This document shows positions 11,381 through 23,280 of a stretch of 23,528 nucleotides of DNA, one piece after another. Position 1 is the stretch's first letter. Every line of letters starts with the position of its first letter. The stretch is from contig JANBPT010000775.1 in the NCBI GenBank assembly GCA_027575765.1, forward strand, positions 1 through 23,528. Reading direction: 5' to 3'. Both the position numbers and the translations under genes were made by a program. The notes under the pieces are model-generated. The model saw only the letters and a program-made list of their open reading frames with translations, had not been told where the DNA came from and did not search any database. The DNA comes from Tieghemiomyces parasiticus. Its lineage: Eukaryota; Kickxellomycota; Dimargaritomycetes; Dimargaritales; Dimargaritaceae.

Positions 11381-14012
11381 AAGCTCACTATTTGTCCTGC
11401 TAAGTGTTCCATTGGTTTGTCTTTCCCACACTCCCCTTTTTCCCTGAGACCCAGCTCGCTATTGATTGTCTGCCGGGCCTATCCTTCCACACACGCCCAC
11501 CTACACAGAGAGCATCGCGCAACCCAACCCAACCGACCCTTCTACTTGTTTTCCGCACGCCCCCCCTCCCCCCCAGCATGCGCCGCGCGACCCAACGCAG
11601 TCCCCAATGGGCTCAACCCTATCTCTCCCCCTGTTTTCGTCACCCATCCGCCCCGATTCTATCCTCAGGTTGGATGTGTCCCGTACACCTTTAGGCCGCA
11701 ACCCCGCCAGTTATTTTTCTTTTGCGCCCCACTCACGGTGAATTATGAGCCATGCAATGGCCAACTCCTCCCCCCTACAGGGTGGGCAGGTGAGTACATG
11801 CGATCCCAACCTTCCTCCTGCGGCCACACAACCATGTCGCCCTTGGGGGTCCGCTGATAATAGGCCTGCTTTATAAAGGACCAGGATTCCCCCGTCTACC
11901 GACCCGTGGCAAAGGTTCTTTTTAACAGGCCCGTTTCCGCCCTCTCTCGCGTCCTCCCATTCCTCTCCCTGCTCTCTCCTCCTTTCCTATAGTTTCTAAG
12001 GGTTTTTTTCCACCACCATCGCTCCAGCCTGGTCCGTGAATATTATGCCTGTGTGACCCCATCCTTCAAGCGAATCCTATACCCACACGCATACAATATC
12101 TGTTGTCTACAACGGGGCTTGTGATTGTACGCCTCCTGGGCTCTCCGCACTTGTTGCCCGACACACACGCACTCTCTCTTTCTCCCCAACTTCTAAATAC
12201 CCACCCGCCCACTCACTTGTCCTTAAGTCCTGTGTTGTTTAGCTACTACCCACGTCTCACAGTTTCCCTGGCCCCCAGCTTCCTACTGTTTCACTGTAAC
12301 CGCCCGATTCAACCGTATTTTTTTTTGTGCATCCCCCAATCCCAATCTCTTCGCCATTTCATTCGCTTACCTCGGTCCCATACATCAGGGACAAGGCTAT
12401 TTGCAGGGTAAAAGACCATTATTGACCATACCCTTGGCCTTCTATCTACCAGCAGACTTCACCTATTCCCCCCAACCTCAACCTCTCGGCACGCGTGACT
12501 GGTCTTGCCCAGCCATATCCCTTCTACTGCTCCTTTAGTTCAACCTGATTTTGTACAATTCCAACCCAGTTCCTGGTCCCGCTTGTGTGCCGTCTGATTC
12601 CTACCAACTTCCCGGTTGTCTCCGCTGGCACCTCCTCCTACAGTCATCTCGACATAAACCTCTCTCGCCGTGTACCGATCTACTCCGCCCTCTACTTGTC
12701 CCCCGTCCCCATTAAATATCTAAAGGGCTCCTGTTAACGTTCGCGTTATTACCCCTTTTCTGCTGCACCACCCTCCTCCCCGTCGTTCCGAATTGGTAAG
12801 TCCTGACATGTAAAGTCCCTCGAGATCTCCGTGCCGGCCGGAAGGCGCTATTCAGTTTATTATTCACCAGTGGAGCACACGGTGGTCGACAGTGCGACCA
12901 CCGGTGCTTTGGCCTTTCGCGAAATAGATCATTCTTTATGCCACAAAGATCTGTCCTTCCCTGTCTTCTATTTTCTTTACCGCTGCAAGCGTACTGCTAC
13001 ACACACCAGGCCAGAGTCGACCTCGTCTTGGGCCCTGGGTGGCTTTAGCTGCAATCTTTACGCCACCTGTCGGTCACTTCTCCCCCCCCCCTTGCAAGGC
13101 GCCTCGTTTAACGACATCCCCTGTCCTTCTCTAGTATTGCTCCCTGTCGATGCCACTTTTTTAACCCAATACCCTGCGCCTTCTATGCCGTTTTTTCTTC
13201 CGTTGTGTGCGGGGTCAGTATGCTGTTTTCGATTTAGACACCCTGGTTATTTTCATTCACATAGCACGGCTCACTCCAGGTAGCGTGCGTAAATGCCGAC
13301 GGCAATCCACGAGGCGGGTAGCCAAAGTTTTCTTCGGGGGCTCTCTCCTTGGCTGTACACCCACGCGGCGTTCCTCTCCCACTCGCTTCTGCCCTTGACT
13401 TATACGCCCAACTATTCATTCGTGGGTATAAATATGACGCCTGTCAGCTAATTTCGTCACCTTTAGTACATTCGTCGTCATCCTTCAGTCGGCTTTCCCC
13501 ACCCTTTCCCCCGCTACAGCAACTTCCTCCCCTATTCGCTTGCCTGGTACACACAATACCCATTACCACCCCCATCCGTTCACGTTTGGCCTTTACTTTG
13601 CAACACTAATTCTTTTCTGCTTATTCCTGCCTTTTTTTCTTCTTTTTTTTTTGCACTCTCGCTCCCCCCCTCTGTTCGCACACGCCCCCTTTCACTTTCT
13701 GGCCTTTCCCGTTTTTACCCTACCTAACCACTTTAACAACTTCGCCACCAATAACTCCTCTGAACCTCCATGTACATCGTCAACTAACCACACCCACGCA
13801 ACGTAACTGTTTTCTCTATCTGTACTGAAGGTTTGGCGGCCGCTCGGATCTCGGACCTCCACTTGTCGAATCCCTGATTCATTGAAGCCTCGCTTCCACT
13901 TCAACCCGGACTTGAGCCCAACCCACGTAGTGTCACGCCCTAGCGCCAACGTAATCCCAGCCCAGCCATTCCTTTGCGCCCACTCCCTCTGACTGCCCAC
14001 ACATTCTCCACC
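11380..14012 (+). promoter_or_regulatory. long pyrimidine-rich leader or promoter of the cyclin gene
   Basis: The plus strand is strongly C/T-biased over most of this 2.6 kb, right up to the cyclin start codon. For example, 52 of the 60 bases at 13621-13680 are pyrimidines. No coding region is recognised. Several donor-like strings occur (GCAGGTGAGT near 11785, GGTAAGTCC near 12795) as do acceptors (CCTATAG near 11990). A spliced or very long 5' untranslated region is therefore possible, but I cannot place its start. The same bias, on a smaller scale, precedes the ORM start, so pyrimidine-rich start-proximal DNA may be a general promoter feature here. Confidence 0.45.
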
Positions 14013-15386
14013 ATGGAACCTGGTCCGCTCAATGTGGCGAAGTCTGCCCCGAAAGACACCATAAAGTACGTCGCCGACTGCATGCAGCACCTGGTTACCG
14101 AGAACGACGTGACCAACACCCAATCCATGCACTACAAGGAATACAACCTGTATTGTCTTTTCAACCGCCAGCACGACCCTAAGCAGTCGGGTCAGATGCT
14201 TACCCTTTTCCATTCGCGCGGGGTGCCGTCCATCGACCTACATGCCTATCTCTGTCGTATCCTCAAATACTGTCCATGTCCCAACGAGTGCTTTGTGGCC
14301 CTATTTATCTACTTTCGGCGAATCGCGGACAAGTGCCGGCAGAGTCGGACCGCCTTCTCGGTGGACCCCTACAGTGTGCACCGGCTCATCATCGCCGGTA
14401 TTGCCTGCGGGTCCAAGTACTTCTCGGATCTGTTCTACACCAATTCACGGTATGCCCGGGTCGGTGGCGTGCACGTGGATGAGCTCAACGTTCTCGAGCT
14501 CGAGTTTCTCCGATTGCTGGGCTTCGAGCTGTACGTTACCCCCGAAGAGCTTCAGGAGACGGCCGACCTGATTGCGCGTCGTGGCCTGCCCAACCTGTAC
14601 GCGACGTACCCTACCAGCCAGTTGCGAATCCACACCCCGCCGTCTCCCAGCACCGCTGGGAGCACAGCTTATCCGTCCGACGTGTCCATGATGGCCACGC
14701 CATCCACGCGGGTGGCCACCCCGGGCCTCGTAGTGCAACCACCGCACGCCAAGTTCCCCAACATTGTGCCCTCGGCCTTAGTCACTCCGGTCACACCGAC
14801 CCACGCTACACACTCGGCTTACCATGGCGCCCCTCACTATCACCCCTCGCTGGGCCAGATGGCACCCCTGGCGGCCGGCCCCACCAAACCTGTCCTGCAA
14901 ATGGTCTCGGCCAGTGGCTCGCACGGCACCTCTACCGTTCCCACCCCTACGCCACCGCGTACGCCGCCATCCGTGGAAGACCCGCGTGCATCGTCAGGCC
15001 GTCGGCCGCTCCCCCACGAGGTCCGGCAGGGCGACGACCACGGGACCGCTGGCCACCGACACACCTCCAGTCTTAGTACCATGATCCATAACCTTTTTGA
15101 CCACCGGCACCATCACGGTCACCCTTCGTCGCAGCTGGCAGGCCAGACGCATGCGGCCCCAGCGACCTCCGGCGCCCACCACCCTTCTCATCTGTACCAT
15201 AAATCCTGTGGTTCCGCGAGCGCTGCCCAGGGACCACCGACCAGCGCCACTGCAACCTACACCGCCCCACCGGCGCGTGCGGCTTGGCCCGACCACCTAC
15301 CCAGCGACTCACGGTCAACGCTTCACGGCTCAGCCCACCCGCCACCCGTGACTACCTCCTACATGTATACGAATCCGCCTCAGTGA
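14013..15386 (+). CDS. PHO80/PCL-type cyclin, intronless
   Basis: 457 aa ending at TGA. The ATG at 14013 sits in an ideal CCACCATGG context; the open frame continues a little upstream but has no earlier ATG. The cyclin box covers roughly residues 73-178. It has the hallmark order of the PHO80 family: a Y..RI.KY..C..EC segment near 79-93, an HRLIIAGI..GSKYFSD helix near 123-139, then the Y.NS.YA.VGG...ELN.LELEFL block (142-166). In yeast these cyclins activate Pho85, a CDK that passes on phosphate and nutrient status and affects polarity and the cell cycle. Residues after about 200 are low-complexity (Pro, Ser, Thr, His), with HHHGHPSS-like patches and many SP/TP sites, probably disordered and phosphorylated. 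I cannot tell Pho80 itself from other Pcl subtypes. Confidence 0.9.
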   Translation: MEPGPLNVAKSAPKDTIKYVADCMQHLVTENDVTNTQSMHYKEYNLYCLFNRQHDPKQSGQMLTLFHSRGVPSIDLHAYLCRILKYCPCPNECFVALFIYFRRIADKCRQSRTAFSVDPYSVHRLIIAGIACGSKYFSDLFYTNSRYARVGGVHVDELNVLELEFLRLLGFELYVTPEELQETADLIARRGLPNLYATYPTSQLRIHTPPSPSTAGSTAYPSDVSMMATPSTRVATPGLVVQPPHAKFPNIVPSALVTPVTPTHATHSAYHGAPHYHPSLGQMAPLAAGPTKPVLQMVSASGSHGTSTVPTPTPPRTPPSVEDPRASSGRRPLPHEVRQGDDHGTAGHRHTSSLSTMIHNLFDHRHHHGHPSSQLAGQTHAAPATSGAHHPSHLYHKSCGSASAAQGPPTSATATYTAPPARAAWPDHLPSDSRSTLHGSAHPPPVTTSYMYTNPPQ

Positions 15387-17166
15387 AATGGCCACCAGCT
15401 TGGCCCTCTCATCAATGTTCCCTCTCTCACCCTGAAAAGAAAATATATCGGGCACCTGCAAGGGCGCATCAGAGCCCGATTCCTTCTTTCAGCCGGAGGC
15501 ACTTCCCTCCTCTCCACCTTGACTCTCGCATTCTTACGTTTATATCGCACCACACATCCTTTGGTATATTGCGCCCCACATTTATCTCCATATTTTACTA
15601 CTTCTGCACAGATTTTTAATATTCAAATTATCTGAACGGTGAAGAGGGAGTCGGAAATTCGAGTATTGGCTTGTTTACGACTTCTTGGCTTGTGGTCATC
15701 TCACCGATTACATGTTTCACGAGCGCGAGTTTCCCTCGCCAGTCTTCGCTTTAACTTATTCTCCCTTATCAACGGGAGCTATATCGCCCTATGCTCAAGC
15801 ACGATGGCCAACGGAGGGAAAGTGGTAACTTGGCGGTGGTGGCAGACCAGTTCATAATTAAATTTGTTCATCCCTCACCCCAGGGCCCCAGTAACTTGTG
15901 TGGATTATGGGGGCTTCGTCGGCCCACCTCCCGGCTTGGCTGTTGAGTCATTAGGCCGTAGGTTGGCTCCCGCAAGGATGCTACGGGGGATATAGTTTCG
16001 CTCCACAGAAGCTTTCCTGTCGATTGTGTACACCGAGAGCGGATGGCTCCCTGCTGACGTGTCTTGTCTGCCCGATCAGATGCGGAGGAAATGGCCTAGA
16101 CGGGAGGGGGAGGGATACTGGTAAGGATCATAATGGGTGATAGCGCCTCCAGGGGGCCTAATCCACCGTTCGATCGAAGGCAGCTCCGTACTCGGGGATA
16201 AGAATGCGGTCCCGACCATAACGGTCTGCCCCAAGATGGCAGTCCATTGGATATTCGTATCATATGCGTCTTGATTTTCGGCGCTCGCCGCTGACAGGAG
16301 CGGTCCACCAAGCTCCCAACTATTGGTTTCACCCTCGAATGGCCCCCGCCCGCCCCCTGGCAAAACTTTATAGGCACACTTACCCAATAGCTTATGGGTC
16401 GCCCCATTAAGCTTTCTAAAAAGTAAATGTCGCTTCTGGCTTCCCCTCCCCTCTCCCCCATCTGGTGCTGCAGTGTGGTATACGTAAGCACATTTTATGG
16501 GAGAAGAGGGCTCTAGGGCTTCAAACCCCACAATGACAGCCCCCTTATGCACAAGGCCTTCCTACATCCTCCCGCCCCTTTCCATCCACCCTCTTGGCCC
16601 CTCCCGTCACTCCGCATACCGCAAGGGCATCGGACAGGTAGACCTCCCCTCTTACCCATCATCGCTGCAATGAATATTGGGCGCCAACTCCACGAAGTCG
16701 TTCACTCACTCTACAGCGTCGCTTTGCAAAGCCATGTTCCGTTTCCGAATCACACCTCCCAACTTGTAATTGGCCGTCACCTCAGCACCTTCTGCCATCA
16801 CTTCTGCCTTTTCTCCATCTGGACCGCTCTTTGCCTCATCGGGACGTGACGCCCGTCCATTTGCTTCCCACCCTTATCCACGTGCAGTGGGTCTCCCTCC
16901 CTCCCCCCACCCAATCTGTCCGGCGCCGGGTGTGAACGTCTCGGGCCTATGTACCTCAGGTCTTCCTCATCGCCCAATCCCTCCCTTTTTATACATACAT
17001 CATAGGACACCATATCCCATTGCCGAACCTGGTCATTTTCTCACCCATCCACACTTTCCATCTCTTACCCTTGCTTACCCCCCGTTTTCTTAGAAACCCT
17101 CTTCGCCTTACGAAAGGCACCTCTGGATACCCTTCGTACCCACCCCTGCAAAACCAATTCGTCGCC
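15387..17166. promoter_or_regulatory. cyclin-ORM intergenic region with an E-box
   Basis: No gene is recognised. The left part is mixed, with AT-rich DNA near 15600-15640 that could serve cyclin 3' end formation. The right part (about 16545-17160) is pyrimidine-rich on the plus strand and leads into the ORM start. A CACGTG core lies at 16879-16884, about 285 bp before the ORM ATG, flanked as CCACGTGCA. Open frames on the minus strand near 16076-16552 overlap each other and match nothing I know. Confidence 0.45.
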
Positions 17167-18390
17167 ATGGCTCCCGCATCGTCGTCGTCGGTGACGACCA
17201 TGAAGCGCCGAATGTCCAATCTGGCCGCCAAGGTGCCCAACACCATGCAAGTGGGCCATACCCAAATCAACCCCAACTCGCAATGGGTCAACAGTCGAGG
17301 TATGTGTTTGGCGATGGTGGTCAGTCTTTGACAGCTGGCCCTGAAGCACTACGACGAAGTGGTCGCCGTCCATTCTATTTTCTCAACCTCTCAAGGGTGT
17401 TGGGACGCCCTTAAAGGGGAGGCAGTTTCTTCCGGGCGGCCATTGAACCCTCCGTCGTACTCGTCCGCCGGCGACTGACTCATACACTCCCTATGCTTAA
17501 CCCATAACCCAACCTGCACCCCCTTCCTCCTCCACCTCGCGTTGTACCCACTCGGCAATTCTTGTGTTTCCCTGGATACACCACTAATTACACTGCCCTC
17601 GCCCCCACACTCTACTGCCATGTTGACCACCATGAAGGTGCCTGGGTAGCGCACATCATCTACATCATGTTTCTGAAGTACATCTTTGGGATTATTCCCT
17701 GGATATCTACGGAAACCAGTTGGACACTCACAAACTGGATGTACAATATTGTAAGTGATCTGAACTTCAACTCATTGTTGACCTGATACTTTTCAGCTTA
17801 CACTCTAGTTGGTGGTGGCAGCACCGACTAACCGCGCCTTATCGAGCGGCCAACGACCCTCTCCCCCACCTGTATCCCCATGATCCACATATCAGAGCCA
17901 GTACATCATGTTTCATGCTATGATCGGAACCCCCTTCGAGGTGGACCAGGGCGCCTATGACGGGCTAACGATGTGGGAGCAGATTGACCAGGGCGCCCAG
18001 TTTACACCCACCAAGAAGTTCCTGACTGTCCTCCCGATTTTTCTGTAAGTGTGGGGTCAGATGGAGAAGGCGGCGGCTCGGCCCCCCGCGTGGTAGCCCC
18101 GGTCCACAATGTTATCCGGGATATATTTCCAACTCTACTCCACCACCTATCTCACACCTACACCCACTTGCTGTAATCTGGCCCGCCCCGACACCCTCAC
18201 TAGGTTTCTCCTGAGCACCCATTACACGCACTACGACGTGTTCACGTTCTGGATCAACATTGCCGGCCTACTCGTCATTTTGATCGCCAAGCTACCCCTG
18301 ATGCACCGGGTGCGGCTCTTTGGCATCAACTTTGTCGCCGGCGACGGCGAAGAGGACGATGCCACCAGCCACAACAACGGAAACCACTGA
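17167..18390 (+). CDS. ORM1: ORM/ORMDL family regulator of serine palmitoyltransferase, four exons
   Basis: Exons 17167-17299, 17638-17750, 17896-18044 and 18204-18390 (TGA) join in phase into 193 aa. Donors are GTATGT, GTAAGT and GTAAGT; acceptors are AAG, CAG and TAG. Family landmarks appear in order: NPNSQWVNSRGAW (35-47), a first hydrophobic span (48-66), WTLTNWMYN (73-81), the GTPFE loop (93-97), WEQIDQGAQFT..KKFL (109-125), further membrane spans (125-136, 144-160), and KLP..H.VR.FGIN (161-174). ORM proteins are ER membrane proteins that bind and restrain serine palmitoyltransferase; the second Asn of NPN matches the Asn involved in ceramide sensing in human ORMDL3. The first 34 residues exceed animal ORMDLs and include KRRMS, like an AGC-kinase site, recalling Ypk1 control of yeast Orm1/2. 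The acidic, Asn/His-rich C-terminal tail (about 177-193) is not part of the core. The CATGG start context supports 17167. Confidence 0.95.
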
Positions 18391-18864
18391 TGAGCCGTTA
18401 AGGCGTGTTGGATCCTCTGCTGGGGTGTTCTAGACGACTGCCCTTCGATCTGATGTATGTACGCATAACTGCCAGCGTGGTCCGTCCCACAGAAATTACG
18501 TTGCTGTTTAACTTGAGTTTTCTTCTACTTCGTAGTAGGTACGGGTTGGTTTACACTCTCTGCTCATTCCGCTCCTCTTTACCCCCCCTCCCCCTTTATC
18601 ACCCCTCTTATCTCTCCCGTGCTACCTTTCTTTTTTCCCCTCATAATATCGTCCTTTTACTGCCCATTCTTATCGCCCGCTCGTACGCTTGACACACATA
18701 CACGAATGAAACTTGAATCCGACTGTACTGGTGTCCTAGATGCGCGTAATGAATCCACGATGGCCGGGTAGAGATCAGCTTGAGTTGGGGCGGCCGATTT
18801 ATTGAGCGGATCATATTTGTATGTACCCTGTTAAACCTGCCGAGACGCGAGGTGGCAAGGGAAG
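18391..18864. other. convergent spacer between ORM and the OAR1-like gene
   Basis: This stretch of 474 bp lies between two stop codons facing each other and must hold both 3' ends. It contains a C/T-rich part at about 18550-18690 and no gene. No clear AATAAA polyadenylation signal is visible for either gene. Confidence 0.6.
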
Positions 18865-20690
<1,826 letters not shown>

Positions 20691-20790
20691 TCCCTTGCAT
20701 CGCTTACTCGTGTCACAGCACTCCAGCTGCCCTTTTGCTCTTATCCATTGCGCCTGCTATTGGCGAAATCTAAAATATATAGAATAATAG
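20691..20790 (-). promoter_or_regulatory. core promoter of the OAR1-like gene: CCAAT and TATA-like box
   Basis: Read on the minus strand, a TATA-like string CTATATATTTTA (plus 20771-20782) is followed by CGCCAATAGC, a CCAAT motif at plus 20759-20763. These lie about 70-90 bp before the upstream ATG (20690). Fungal transcripts usually begin some tens of bases after a TATA box, so the transcript start could fall on either side of 20690. The region also contains a small upstream open frame (20748-20713). Confidence 0.4.
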
Positions 20791-22165
20791 AGTAGCTCCG
20801 AGTTTGTGGTGGACAATACCAAATTAGCCCAGGTAAGCCAAGAGTGCAATGAGGCAGACGGCCACTAACATTAGGGGCTACTTAAAATAAAGCCATTAAA
20901 TATAGAAAAATGGAATACCCTTCATATCTCCATTTAAGTGGTTTAAACCTCTCATGGCAAGAATAATCTGAGGTTTCAAACATTACCATAGATGCCACTG
21001 AGGGGTACCTCAGGCAGGGAATCAAATGGTATCACCCATTTAGGAATTGTACCACTATTCTCTTCACAGTTTGCTATTCTATATTTTCATCATGGTTTCT
21101 TTGGTTGCCCCATCCATCATCCCTCCCCAATTTTTTTCCAACTGTGATGTGTGGGTCCTCATTTATCATTCTTCTTCTGAGGGCTGCAAGGCGGAATATA
21201 ATTTATCTAAATTAACCATCAGACACAGTTTGGCTTCCCTTTACCTTGTTACCATTAACTAATAGCTGCCTTCATTTTACACAGGTTCACTGCTTCTTTA
21301 AAGATAAACTTTGGGCTGGCTGCCTGCCAGATACTACTGTCAAACCTTATAGGACTGCAGCCCTAGAACCATTGGTGAAAGACAGTTGTCTAATTGATGA
21401 ACGATTTGCCCACGTCTGCAACATTTTCCTTAGTGTCATCCACAATGTTTTGCGCAGGGTTCTGGTGCTGTGTAGCTGTTTTAACCCCCGGATCCCTATG
21501 ATCTCACCAATGACTAACACCACCAGTGAGTACATTTTGCCACCAAGTTCCTGGAGGAGTTTGACAGGGCCAGTGACTATACTTCTGGACTCCATTGTCA
21601 CAAATGATGGGTGTACCTTTATGATCCATCTGCTGGTTACAATTACCATTAGTGGTGTCCTGAAAGGGATCTTGTCCCAGCCCAGGCCTACCAGGGCTGT
21701 GCCATACCCAAGGCTATGCTGCCAGTTTTCTTTACTAGCCCTGGCCTGTTATGCCTACACATAAACCTACCCTCCCTTGGTATCAAGATCTCTGCTAACT
21801 ATTACATCAAGTGTGGGTTGGAATCCATGCTTCAGGCCTGGGTAAAGATACATAGAAGTTTAGGCCATCACCCCCTCCCCATGATTCTACCACTACAGTG
21901 CACCACCACATCACCCTACAGCCACCCAGACCTATATCTCTGGAAAAGGAATCAACCCTTCTCTAGTCCCACTCTACAGGTTTGACATACCCCTCCTATA
22001 ATATTTGGCTGCTCAGGGATGCCATATGGCAGTTAAACAGTAAGAAGTTTCCAATACTAGGAGCCATTAGCACCTGGCAGTTGGAGCTGGGCAAACTCTA
22101 TTTACAGGACTGCTTTAGATCCTGCATTGGTAGCTATATAAAAATGGATTCCCAAATAGTATAAA
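20791..22165. other. AT-rich relic DNA, possible broken retroelement on the plus strand
   Basis: Base composition drops sharply in GC here compared with the gene block to the left. Several medium plus-strand frames (about 21246-21764, 21716-21985, 21982-22164) follow each other in different phases, as in a decayed coding region with frameshifts and stops. The only suggestive stretch is at 21533-21607, HFATKFLEEFDRASDY, which resembles the Gag segments of LTR retrotransposons (FLE.F..A) before a stop. No protease, RT or integrase motif is visible, and no long terminal repeats were found. The assignment to a retroelement is weak. Confidence 0.3.
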
Positions 22166-23280
22166 AATGGCCATTATTTTAAATAACTATTATTCTTGGT
22201 TGTGGGAAAAATAGACTTTATGAGCCATCTATACTTACAAAAGAGCCCAGCATTATTGGTCTGTGCCTTATTTTTGGTTAAAAGCCTATGCCTTTTGATA
22301 TCCCTTGAATCACTTATAAGGATTTATTAAATTGTAACTATGATCATGTAGTTTTGGAATCATTTCTCTATTTTAGTGATATTTGGTTATCAAACAATAA
22401 CATCTTATAAAGCTGGAGTGACAAGAATCTGATTAGTGAAAAGTATGTACTATAAAAGTTGTATCTTGCTCTTACAGGGTGGTTGGTTGGAAGTCATTAT
22501 CTATGCCATGCACAGCTGTTATTGAATATATAGTAAAGACAATCATAAATGGGGTGCCAATAAATGGGATCTGGGACCAACTGGATAAGTAGATAGGTGG
22601 GGAAGGTTAACTGATAAGGTGGAATTCTAACTTGAGCTAGGAAGTGCTATTCACTATCAAGAAGATATAAAAACATAGTGACAAAATTAAGAATTAGCCT
22701 TGGAGAAAGGTTGGAGTCTGGGATAATATAATCCACCAGATAATTGCTACATTGTAAGTTAGTATAATTAGTGGGGGTCCAATACAATAATAATTAAATT
22801 TTGTAACATCAGATGCTCCCCCAGTATTAAAGTATGTGGCATCAGGACCCAAAGCACCTATACCATTTGTCCAGGAGATATGAAACAATCCCACAAGTTG
22901 GTGGGAAGAAACTGATTAATTGGTGCTGCAGAAGCCGGCCTATTCATATAGGTGTGAGGAGATCGCCCCCTGGTAGCATTTAGACTTTATACACATGTTA
23001 ATTTTGGCTGCATAAGAATATAGTATGCCAGTTAGCAAAGTTATTAGATTTTGTGGAAGGTTAGTGGCATTAGTACACGACCTAGGGGTGATGTGAAGCA
23101 GTTCATATTGAAGGAGATTGCTGCGGTGATATATGTATATGTTGGTTATGGTAGTATTATATGCGCAAGCAGTTGCTCTGAGCACTAAAATTGTGACCAG
23201 AGAATATAGTAGACATAGAAGTTATTAACTGAATATCAGCTCCTGCTGTAGAGAATATATAAAGAGGACTCTAAATGATG
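22166..23280. other. AT-rich region, no intact gene
   Basis: Very AT-rich, with short scattered frames on both strands. It lies where the thumb and C-terminal part of the minus-strand RT relic would be expected, so it may be its decayed continuation. The minus frame 22894-22694 contains SWTNGIG, loosely like the post-RT motif of LINEs, but this is too weak to call. Confidence 0.35.

Noticed and set aside
12831..13283. 150-codon frame in the pyrimidine-rich leader
   Set aside because: No ATG start at its beginning; composition is explained by C/T bias and no motif is seen.
14471..14476. CACGTG in the cyclin coding region, and another near 19022 in an OAR1 intron
   Set aside because: One is within conserved codons and the other far from a start; a 6-bp match is expected by chance at this length.
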